Assembly (NCBI GenBank): GCA_027017165.1
Contig: JALURF010000011.1
Span: 1-17,906, forward strand
Length of the DNA stretch: 17,906 nucleotides
Origin: Thermofilaceae archaeon
Lineage (GTDB): Archaea > Thermoproteota > Thermoprotei > Thermofilales > B69-G16
Direction: 5' to 3'
Shown here: piece by piece, positions 6,511 to 13,432 of the stretch
How positions within the stretch are numbered: the stretch's first letter is position 1
Layout: every line of letters begins with the position of its first letter
Program-made: the position numbers and the translations under genes
Notes under the pieces: model-generated
The model's input: only the letters and a program-made list of their open reading frames with translations
Database searches by the model: none
What the model was told of the DNA's origin: nothing

Positions 6511-8040
6511 TTGCTTTTACCAGAGAGACAATATAGGATAATAGCGGAAGTTGTGAAGAGTAAAGGCAGAGTAAATGTTGAAGTTTTGGCCGAAAAGCTT
6601 GGATTGAAAACTTCTGATATCATGAGAGACTTAGCCGAGCTTCAATCTAAGAACTTAATTATTATTGAGAAAAAATCCGCTCAAAAAGCTCATTTAACCG
6701 AAGAAGCTCACCGTTACATAGATAGGGGTTTTCCTGAGGAAAGACTTTTAAGAATTCTAATCGAAAGAAAAGAGATTAATTTATCGACTTTACGCGAAAA
6801 TGCTGAAGATTTCGGCTTAATTGGTGAGGAGGTCCAGATAGCAATTCAACATCTTATAAGACTTAGGGCGGTGGAAGTTAGAGAAGGCAAAATAAGACTT
6901 AAAGCCTCTAGAGAAGAAGTAGAGATAATTTCAGAAAAACTGAAAGAATTTCGGAGAAAACTTTCAGAGCTAGAAGATTCGGTGGTCGAAGACCCCAGCC
7001 TTATACGGGAGTACTTGAGGCGCGGACTGGTTAAGTTAAAGAAGCGCTCCCTTATTTGGATAATAGCACCCAGTGCTACTCTTGAAATGTACGAGAGAGG
7101 AGAGTTAAAGCCTGCAAAAGTAGTAACAGTGGTATCTCCTGAATTGATCGCGACGGGGAAGTGGAGAGAAATTATCTTCAAGAAGTTCGATCTAAAAGTC
7201 GAGCCTCCGACAGTCCATCCATATAGGAAGCATCCATACATGGAATTGCTGGACGAGATTAAGGAAATTTTAGAAGTTATGGGCTTTGAGGAGATGAAAG
7301 GCCCCCATGTAGAGCTAGAACTGTGGAATTTCGACGCTTTATTCCAAGCGCAGGATCACCCGGCTAGGGAAATACATGATACCTTTTTCCTGAAATACCC
7401 TAAGTGGGGTAAATTTGCGGATAAAAGTTTAATGGAGAAAATAGGTAAAACTCATGAGAATGGTTGGATAACAGGTTCGAAAGGCTGGCGCTATAAGTGG
7501 GATCCTAAACGGGCACTCAGGCTTATACTCAGAACCCAGACTACCGCGGTTTCCATGAGAACTATTTATGAGCGGGGAGATGGAGAATACAGATGCTTCT
7601 CCTTAGATAGAGTCTTTAGACCCGAAACCCTCGACCCAAAACACGCTATGGAATTTTATCAATTAGAGGGTATTATAGTCGGCGAAAAGGTAACGTTTAA
7701 ACATTTACTCGGCTTCTTCCAAGAATTCGCTAAAAAACTGGGTTTGGGGAAAGTGAAGATAAAGCCAGGCTACTTCCCCTTCACGGAGCCAAGCGTAGAA
7801 GGCTTCATAAAACATCCGGAATTGGGATGGATAGAGGTTTTCCCCGGAGGTATGTTTAGACCCGAGGTCTTGAGGCCGCTGGGAGTTAAAAAGAGTAATG
7901 TAGCGGCTTGGGGTATTGGAATAGATCGTATCGCTATGGCGATACTGGGTATAAGCGATATCAGAGATCTATTTTCGCCCGATTTGGAGTTTTTGAGAAG
8001 TAGAAAGGTCCCGATTATAGAGAGTATCTATAGGTGGTAG
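6511..8040 (+). CDS. pheS: Phenylalanyl-tRNA synthetase alpha subunit
   Basis: The 509-aa class II synthetase subunit activates phenylalanine and charges tRNA-Phe as part of an alpha2beta2 enzyme. The N-terminal 130 residues hold winged-helix domains typical of archaeal/eukaryotic PheS, followed by a coiled segment (about 133-160). The catalytic core starts near 235. It contains RTQTTAVSMR (341-350), motif 2 FRPETLDPKHAMEFYQLEG (369-387), FPFTEPSVE (422-430) in the substrate pocket and motif 3 GIGIDRIAMAILG (468-480). The start is TTG, chosen because GGGGATG precedes it at good spacing and the first residues match the start of the winged-helix domain. An ATG at 6503 is out of frame. The gene is followed directly by pheT. 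Confidence 0.96.
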   Translation: MLLPERQYRIIAEVVKSKGRVNVEVLAEKLGLKTSDIMRDLAELQSKNLIIIEKKSAQKAHLTEEAHRYIDRGFPEERLLRILIERKEINLSTLRENAEDFGLIGEEVQIAIQHLIRLRAVEVREGKIRLKASREEVEIISEKLKEFRRKLSELEDSVVEDPSLIREYLRRGLVKLKKRSLIWIIAPSATLEMYERGELKPAKVVTVVSPELIATGKWREIIFKKFDLKVEPPTVHPYRKHPYMELLDEIKEILEVMGFEEMKGPHVELELWNFDALFQAQDHPAREIHDTFFLKYPKWGKFADKSLMEKIGKTHENGWITGSKGWRYKWDPKRALRLILRTQTTAVSMRTIYERGDGEYRCFSLDRVFRPETLDPKHAMEFYQLEGIIVGEKVTFKHLLGFFQEFAKKLGLGKVKIKPGYFPFTEPSVEGFIKHPELGWIEVFPGGMFRPEVLRPLGVKKSNVAAWGIGIDRIAMAILGISDIRDLFSPDLEFLRSRKVPIIESIYRW

Positions 8041-8042
8041 AC

Positions 8043-9707
8043 GTGCCGGTTATAGATGTGGCTAGATGGGATTTAGAAAGACTTGTAGGGAGAATGTTGG
8101 AAGATGAAGAAGTGGAGAAGTATCTCCCGATGCTTAAATGTGAAATAGAGGAGTTAAGCGAAACAATAATATCGTACGAGGCTACCCATGATAGACCAGA
8201 TTTATTCTCCGCGGAGGGACTAGCTAGAGCTCTCAAAGGCCTCTTAGAAATTGAAGTTGGAATTAGAAAATACCGCGTAGGAGAAGATAGGGTGAAGTTA
8301 TATGCTACAGGTCCAAGCTATAGGCCTTATATTGTTGGCGCGATAGTGAAGGGGTTGGATTTAGATGATGAATCTGTTAAACAGTTAATGAATCTCCAGG
8401 AGAAGCTCCATATGACGTACTGTAGGAATAGGAGAAAAGCCTCGATTGGTTTATATGATTTGGATAAAATTACTCCGCCATTTAGGTATATTCACGTAGA
8501 CCCCGACTCTGTGCGTTTTACACCCTTAGAGGAAACTAGAGAAATGAGCTTGCGAGAAATATTGGAGAAAACTGAAAAGGGGCGGCTATACGCTCATCTA
8601 ATCAAGAATTATGAAACATACCCGCTTCTGGTCGATTCTAATGATGTAGTTCTATCTATGCCTCCTATTATAAACAGCGAGGATACCAAAGTTACAGAAG
8701 ATACGCGGCGCGTATTCATAGATGTTACCGGCATAGACCTGGACTCTATAATTGATATTCTAAATATAATAACTACTAGCACGGCTGAGCGCGGGAAAGA
8801 AGCGGTTATAAACTTAGTCGAGGTTCAATATGGTGAAAATGTAGTAGTCGTGCCTAAACTCGATCCCTCTAAAATGGTATTTGAACCTTCAATTTTGGAT
8901 AAACTAGTTGGGATAAAGCTTAGAGCAGATGAGATAATATCCCTGCTGAGGAAAATGCGGCTTGACGCCGACATTTCCGGAGATAAGATAAATGTTTGGA
9001 TACCTCCCTACAGAGTCGACATATTGCACCCAGTGGATATCGCTGAGGATATCGCTATGGCTTATGGCTACGAGAACATAGGCTATGAAGTACTGCCACC
9101 GACTGGAGCTGGTAAAATAAGTCCTATAGAGCGTTTCTCTAAGAAGATTAGAGATTTAATGATTGGATTACAGTTCCAAGAGGTCGCTAACTACATGATG
9201 AACAATCCGAAAACCCTGGTGGAGGCCATGAGGCTAGAAAACGTGAAAGTGGTGGAAGTCGAGAATCCGAAAATGGAGAAATATACTGCATTGCGGAATT
9301 GGCTTTTACCCGAGCTTTTAGAGGTTTTATCCTATAACAAACACTTGGGTTATCCGTTGAGGATTTTCGAAATTGGAGACGTCGCCATAGTAGATGAGAA
9401 AGAGGATGTAGGCGTTAGAATTGAACGTCATTTATGCGCTGTAGTACAGTCTGAAAATACGACTCTAACCGATATAATGGTTTACGCGAAAGCATTATTC
9501 GAAAGTTTTGGATTAAAATATGAGGTAGTAGAGGTTACTCATCCGAGTTTTATAGAGGGTAGGAGTGGAAAACTAATCGTACACGGGGAAGAAATAGGGC
9601 TTATAGGGGAAGTGCATCCAGAGGTTATCACGGCTTTCGGTTTAGAGGCTCCGATAGCCGCTATGGAGGTAAATTTAAATTCCTTTTTAAGGATGTTACT
9701 GGACTAG
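8043..9707 (+). CDS. pheT: Phenylalanyl-tRNA synthetase beta subunit
   Basis: The 554-aa subunit is the short archaeal form, lacking the bacterial EMAP-like and anticodon-binding ends. It has the B3/B4 editing region (about 90-260, with SMPPIINSEDTKVT at 205-218) that hydrolyses Tyr-tRNA-Phe. The B5 domain follows (PPYRVDILHPVDIAEDIAMAYGY, residues 321-343), then a non-catalytic synthetase-like core from about 360. I place the start at GTG 8043 (MPVIDV...), 2 nt after the pheS stop, because AGGTGG at 8032-8037 gives a well-spaced ribosome-binding site and archaeal PheT usually begins with MP. An in-frame GTG at 8034 would overlap pheS by 7 nt. Either way the two genes are translationally coupled, matching their fixed subunit ratio. 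Confidence 0.95.
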   Translation: MPVIDVARWDLERLVGRMLEDEEVEKYLPMLKCEIEELSETIISYEATHDRPDLFSAEGLARALKGLLEIEVGIRKYRVGEDRVKLYATGPSYRPYIVGAIVKGLDLDDESVKQLMNLQEKLHMTYCRNRRKASIGLYDLDKITPPFRYIHVDPDSVRFTPLEETREMSLREILEKTEKGRLYAHLIKNYETYPLLVDSNDVVLSMPPIINSEDTKVTEDTRRVFIDVTGIDLDSIIDILNIITTSTAERGKEAVINLVEVQYGENVVVVPKLDPSKMVFEPSILDKLVGIKLRADEIISLLRKMRLDADISGDKINVWIPPYRVDILHPVDIAEDIAMAYGYENIGYEVLPPTGAGKISPIERFSKKIRDLMIGLQFQEVANYMMNNPKTLVEAMRLENVKVVEVENPKMEKYTALRNWLLPELLEVLSYNKHLGYPLRIFEIGDVAIVDEKEDVGVRIERHLCAVVQSENTTLTDIMVYAKALFESFGLKYEVVEVTHPSFIEGRSGKLIVHGEEIGLIGEVHPEVITAFGLEAPIAAMEVNLNSFLRMLLD

Positions 9708-9710
9708 TAG

Positions 9711-9718
9711 ATTTATAA
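9711..9718 (+). promoter_or_regulatory. TATA box of the phosphoesterase gene
   Basis: ATTTATAA follows the pheT stop and is centred about 29 nt before the ATG at 9744. No ribosome-binding sequence precedes that ATG, so a leaderless message is likely. Confidence 0.55.
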
Positions 9719-9743
9719 CATTCTCTATGTTATTTATTTGACA

Positions 9744-10529
9744 ATGCTTATTGATAATGTAACACATAGGCTGTCACTAGATAAACGTGTTGAACTAGTA
9801 GGATTAGGTCTTTATTTAAGAGATATGGGTATTTTAGCTATTTCCGACCTCCATATAGGCTATGAGGAAGCTTTAGCTGCTCAAGGTATTCATATACCGG
9901 TAAGCCAGTATCCTAAAATGAAGAAAGCATTAGATAGTATGATAGACGCGGTTCAGCCGGAGAAAGTTGTAATTGTAGGCGATGTAAAACACGAATTTGG
10001 AACCGCGTTGAGACAAGAGTGGATTGAGACTCTTGACTTGCTCGATTTTTTAAAAGAGAAAGTTAGAGAAGTTATCGTAGTTAGGGGGAATCACGACAAC
10101 TTCTTAATACCCATATTGAGGAAAAAGGAGGTTCCTTTCTACGACCCGGTTTATAAAGTTGAGGATGTGCTGTTTTTCCACGGGCACAAAGATGTTGATA
10201 TGGAGTTGTATAGCCGTGATGTAAGAATGATGGTTATGGGACATGAGCATCCAGCGGTATCACTTAGAGATGAGCTTGGTGTAAAGGTAAAATTCAAATG
10301 TTTTCTTGAGGGAGAATTTGAGGATAAAAAGTTTTATGTTTTGCCGGTTTTCTCGCTTTTGATGAGTGGAACGGAGATAAATATGACTGATAGGGAAAAT
10401 CTGTTATCTCCTTTCTTAAAGATGGTGGATTTGGATGACGTAGAGGTTTATGTAACTGATTTAGAAGCTGGTATATACTACTTCGGTCCCTTACATATCT
10501 TAAAAACCTATAATCTTTCCGGAGTATAG
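9744..10529 (+). CDS. Mre11/SbcD-like calcineurin-type phosphoesterase (COG1407 family)
   Basis: The 261-aa protein carries the metallophosphoesterase metal-site motifs in order: SDLHIGYE (34-41; Asp35, His37), GDVKHEFG (79-86; Asp80), RGNHDN (114-119; Asn116, His117), FFHGHKD (144-150) and MGHEHP (165-170). The DLHIGYEEA and GDVKHEFG variants mark the archaeal SbcD-related group, related to the DNA-ligase-associated PdeM. These are Mn2+-dependent phosphodiesterases or nucleases thought to act with Lhr-like helicases in DNA repair. The Lhr gene upstream on the same strand fits that pairing, though pheST lies between them. An in-frame TTG two codons upstream (9738) is possible. I chose the ATG because of the TATA spacing. 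The C-terminal 70 residues contain no recognised domain. Confidence 0.9.
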   Translation: MLIDNVTHRLSLDKRVELVGLGLYLRDMGILAISDLHIGYEEALAAQGIHIPVSQYPKMKKALDSMIDAVQPEKVVIVGDVKHEFGTALRQEWIETLDLLDFLKEKVREVIVVRGNHDNFLIPILRKKEVPFYDPVYKVEDVLFFHGHKDVDMELYSRDVRMMVMGHEHPAVSLRDELGVKVKFKCFLEGEFEDKKFYVLPVFSLLMSGTEINMTDRENLLSPFLKMVDLDDVEVYVTDLEAGIYYFGPLHILKTYNLSGV

Positions 10530-10530
10530 G

Positions 10531-11130
10531 TTATTTCGGTACTTTCTCATAGTCTGTTCTATCTATTGAGATTTCAGCGCCGCAGTACTCACACTTGTAT
10601 TTTACCTCTTCCTCGCTCTCAGAGATTATTTTCTTCAGCGGTCTTCCACAAAAACACACAAACCCTCTAAGTCTAGCTGGATTGCCATACACTAGGCCAT
10701 GACGCGGTACATCTTTGGTAACTACGGATCCGGCACCTACCATAGCGTACTCTCCTATGGTAACGCCGCAGACTATCGTCGCGTTTGCTCCTATAGATGC
10801 GCCTCTTTTAACCCTGGTGGGTATTATTTTCCAATTTCTTGAAAAAGATCTAGGGTATAGATCATTGGTGAAGACCGCGTGAGGGCCTACAAAAACGTCG
10901 TCTTCTAGAATAACCCCCCTATACACGGAGACCCCGTTTTGAATTTTGACGTTATCACCTATAACTACGTCAACATCAACATACACATCTTTTCCTATAT
11001 TACAGTTTTTACCTATTTTAGCGCCTTTACGTATGTGAGCGAAATGCCATATTCTAGTTCCTTCTCCTATTTCGGCTCCCTCTTCGACCACAGCCGTGGA
11101 ATGTTTAAAAAACCTTCCTTTTGCCATCAT
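10531..11130 (-). CDS. WbpD/WlbB-like sugar N-acetyltransferase (left-handed beta-helix)
   Basis: The 199-aa protein is built of hexapeptide repeats (IGEGTR, IGKNCN, IGDNVK, IGANAT, IGEYAM) that form a left-handed beta-helix trimer. IWHFAHIRKGAKIGKNC (27-43), IGDNVKIQNGVSVY (57-70) and VGPHAVFTNDLYPRS (81-95) match UDP-2-acetamido-3-amino-2,3-dideoxyglucuronate N-acetyltransferase. That enzyme uses acetyl-CoA to make the diacetamido sugar found in surface polysaccharides and archaeal N-glycans. The C-terminus carries a small metal-binding module, CFC (159-161) and CEYC (180-183). The start is either ATG 11130 or the next codon, ATG 11127. The TATA box centred about 22 nt upstream fits a leaderless message. 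Its stop ends 1 nt from the stop of the convergent phosphoesterase gene. Companion genes of the pathway (wbpA, wbpB, wbpE types) are not in the window. Confidence 0.88.
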   Translation of the reverse strand: MMAKGRFFKHSTAVVEEGAEIGEGTRIWHFAHIRKGAKIGKNCNIGKDVYVDVDVVIGDNVKIQNGVSVYRGVILEDDVFVGPHAVFTNDLYPRSFSRNWKIIPTRVKRGASIGANATIVCGVTIGEYAMVGAGSVVTKDVPRHGLVYGNPARLRGFVCFCGRPLKKIISESEEEVKYKCEYCGAEISIDRTDYEKVPK

Positions 11131-11145
11131 AGAAATAACGTAGTC

Positions 11146-11159
11146 ATAGATATATCTAT
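11146..11159 (-). promoter_or_regulatory. TATA box of the acetyltransferase gene inside a 14-bp palindrome
   Basis: ATAGATATATCTAT is a perfect inverted repeat. It lies 16-29 nt upstream of the ATG at 11130, the right place for a TATA box of a leaderless gene. Its symmetry might also allow binding of a dimeric regulator, but AT-only palindromes of this size occur by chance. Confidence 0.45.
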
Positions 11160-11194
11160 TTAGAGAGTTGAAATAATTGCATCGTGAAATTGTG

Positions 11195-12182
11195 TTATTT
11201 TGTAGCTTTTTGCATCTTTCTGAGTCCTCTTAGAGCTATTATGTATGCTGATGTTGTGCGAATATCTAATCCCAAGTCTTTCGCTATTATACCTGCACTT
11301 ACTGACGAATATGCTAGATTAACTTTGATTAATACTCCATCGACTTTGGAATAAGAATTTCCATTTGCTGTATGAACTCTCTTAAAGCCATTTTCGATAT
11401 TTTTCTCTTGGTTTAGATAATCTCTCAATAACTATAGTATTTTACTCCGTGATCTCTAGCGTACTTAACTAGTTTGGCAGTAGCTTCCCTTCTAACTGTC
11501 TTAGCTTTCTCCTTAGGAAATCCATGAGATATGATTTCAGGGAAGTGTATATTCCTAACATCTCTTATGATACCGTTATGATCTATGATAACCATGCAGA
11601 TTCTGTCTGAATTGAAGTCAAAGCCAGCAATATGACTCACGAGTTTAGCTTTAGATTTTTTTCTTTGTATACCTAACGTATAATTCAAGCGGTATGTGAA
11701 GATGTAAAAACAACTTCTCTTCATTCCTCAATACTATTGACACCCATAATTATAATTACTTGTAGTCAGTTCCTTAACTATGAGCAGATATTTCTTACTA
11801 AAAATTACTCTGCCTTTAAGCCAACTGTGTTTACCATCAGCATGAGGGATCTTAATTAAAACTTCACTTGCGTCTCGGATTTTGATATTTCTATTACCTT
11901 TTTCATCCCTACTACCAACTGAGAACAATTGAGGTTTTCTCAACTTAAGATAAGGTTGATTAAGGTACAACTTGGCTCTCCTTATCGCAGAGTACGCATA
12001 CCATGCATTCGAGAGGAATTTTGTTAGTCTTCTCTTAGTCTCGTTAGTATCAATATCATTTTTAAGCAAGTGGTGAGCCATTTCGATAGCCTCCCTAAAC
12101 TTCCTCATAAGTAACAATAGCTATACCTTATCCTCGGGCTTATCTATGACTAATCGACAGACGCGCGCGCAGTTTGAAACAT
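11195..12182 (-). pseudogene. tnpB: Decayed tnpB (IS200/IS605 OrfB-type) remnant
   Basis: Reading across frames rebuilds about 330 codons of an RNA-guided-nuclease-type OrfB. The N-terminal part (12182 to about 11736) reads RLVIDKPEDKV, an in-frame TAG, then LMRKFREAIEMAHHLLK. Two more in-frame stops (11736 and 11730 region) precede AGFDFNSDRICM, the RuvC-I block with Asp at 11619. One extra base then shifts to IVIERLSKPREK, the RuvC-II block with Glu at 11426-11424. Another shift gives KISKMALREFIQQMEILIPK, and a last shift gives VNLAYSSV and LGLDIRTTSAYIIALRGL, the RuvC-III end. All three acidic residues survive, but in different frames. With at least three shifts and three stops it cannot make a nuclease. 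No tnpA and no clear element ends are visible. It is oriented like the downstream acetyltransferase gene. Confidence 0.85.
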
Positions 12183-12210
12183 AAAACTACGGATCGGGAG
12201 AACGGTTAGG

Positions 12211-12218
12211 TATAAAAG
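12211..12218 (+). promoter_or_regulatory. TATA box of the two-domain nucleotidyltransferase gene
   Basis: TATAAAAG lies 23-30 nt upstream of the ATG at 12241, with no ribosome-binding sequence between, so the message should be leaderless. On the other strand the same element (CTTTTATA) sits about 32 nt before the likely original tnpB start at 12182. Confidence 0.6.
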
Positions 12219-12240
12219 AAAATGTTTAATAGGTTACACA

Positions 12241-13419
12241 ATGGCGAGAAAGGCTGTCATCTTTGCCGCAGGCGAGGGTACTAGACTAAGACCGTTAACT
12301 CTTAATAGGCCTAAGCATCTATTACCCATAGCTGGTAAGCCCTTGATATACTGGATAATTAAGAGCGTTGAGTATGCCGGGGCACGGGAAATAGGCATTG
12401 TGGTACATTATAAAGCCGATATGATAATTTCATATCTAAAGACTCTTAATCTAGATTCTAGATTATACTTTATTTTCCAGCATAAACCCGATGGAACTGC
12501 CGGGGCTTTAGATGCAGCTAGGGATTTCATCGGTAATGAAGATTTTCTTTTAATCTATGGAGATGTGATAATCGACCCTAAAGATTTTAGAGAGATGGCT
12601 AGCATATTTGAGAAAGAAGGCTACGACGCTGTAATATTGGGAGTTCAAGTGGAAAATCCTTGGGATTACGGGGTACTTAAGCTTAGAAATGGCGTGTACA
12701 TGGAGAAAGTAGTGGAGAAACCTCCGAGGGGGGAAGAACCATCTAATTTGATAAACGGCGGTGTCTACGTCTTCTCTCCTAAGATACTAGACTTGGTAAA
12801 GAGGGTCGGCTTCTCCGTTAGAGGTGAAAGAGAGCTGACAGATGCGCTGCAAATGCTCGCTCTCCAGGGTAGAGTTTTCGTTTATAGAACTGAACGGTCA
12901 AAATGGCGGGATATAGGCAAGCCTTGGGATTTACTCGAAGCGGAGGCACGTTTATTCCGCAGGTATTTGCCTCCCGTCCCTAAATGTGAGGTAAGTTGTG
13001 ATGTAAATGTTATCCCGCCAGTCTATATAGGTGAAAACGTCGAGATAGGGCGTTATTCCACTATAGGTCCCAACGTGTCTCTCCACGATAACATTAAGAT
13101 TGGGAAATTCTCTAGGATTAGTAACTCGATAATAATGAGAAGCTCTAGAATAGGAGACTATGTTTCAGTGGATTACAGTATTATAGGTGAAAGATGCGTT
13201 TTAGAAAATGGAGTAAGAGTCCTCTCTGAATCCGAAAACGGCAGTAATGTAAAAATGGTGATAAAAGGCAAATTGGAGGATACCGGTAGGAAAAAATTGG
13301 GGTGTGTCATAGGAGATAATGTCGTTATAGGCGGCGAATCACTAATAAAAGCTGGGAGTGTAATTTTCAACAACATGGTAATACCTTCCAACTCGACTGT
13401 TTCAGGGCTAGTCAAATAA
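12241..13419 (+). CDS. Two-domain sugar-1-phosphate nucleotidyltransferase (GlmU/RmlA-like, ST0452 type)
   Basis: The 392-aa protein joins an N-terminal nucleotidyltransferase domain (1-240) to a C-terminal left-handed beta-helix (about 250-392). The first has AVIFAAGEGTRLRPLT (5-20), RPKHLLPIAGKP (23-34), GTAGAL (85-90), YGD (106-108, metal-binding Asp), VEKPP (158-162) and WRDIGKPWDL (222-231). The second shows hexapeptide repeats such as IGENVEIGRYSTIGPNV and IGDNVVIGGESLIKAGSV. Archaeal relatives of this layout transfer UTP or dTTP to glucose-, GlcNAc- or related sugar 1-phosphates, and some also acetylate amino sugars through the C-terminal domain. It would supply nucleotide sugars for surface glycans. 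Residue context does not fix the sugar. hypF follows after 13 nt, so the two are probably co-transcribed. Confidence 0.92.
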   Translation: MARKAVIFAAGEGTRLRPLTLNRPKHLLPIAGKPLIYWIIKSVEYAGAREIGIVVHYKADMIISYLKTLNLDSRLYFIFQHKPDGTAGALDAARDFIGNEDFLLIYGDVIIDPKDFREMASIFEKEGYDAVILGVQVENPWDYGVLKLRNGVYMEKVVEKPPRGEEPSNLINGGVYVFSPKILDLVKRVGFSVRGERELTDALQMLALQGRVFVYRTERSKWRDIGKPWDLLEAEARLFRRYLPPVPKCEVSCDVNVIPPVYIGENVEIGRYSTIGPNVSLHDNIKIGKFSRISNSIIMRSSRIGDYVSVDYSIIGERCVLENGVRVLSESENGSNVKMVIKGKLEDTGRKKLGCVIGDNVVIGGESLIKAGSVIFNNMVIPSNSTVSGLVK

Positions 13420-13432
13420 ACAGGTGTGCAGT

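Noticed and set aside
6503..6541. Short open frame starting at ATG 6503 just before pheS (12 codons), considered as a regulatory leader peptide
   Set aside because: It contains only one Phe codon, has no attenuator-like hairpin and overlaps the ribosome-binding region by chance; Phe-dependent control is not supported.
10939..11163. Open frame on the plus strand opposite the acetyltransferase gene
   Set aside because: Its Tyr/Phe/Ser-rich product is the antisense reading of hexapeptide repeats; no independent support.
11425..12117. The tnpB pieces taken as separate small genes
   Set aside because: Together they follow one TnpB protein in order, with shared frame across the first break and single-base shifts at the others, so they are parts of one broken gene.
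12162..12170. CGCGCGCGC run in an AT-rich context, considered as a special structure or element end
   Set aside because: It is only nine bases long, falls inside the reconstructed tnpB N-terminal region and has no partner repeat nearby.
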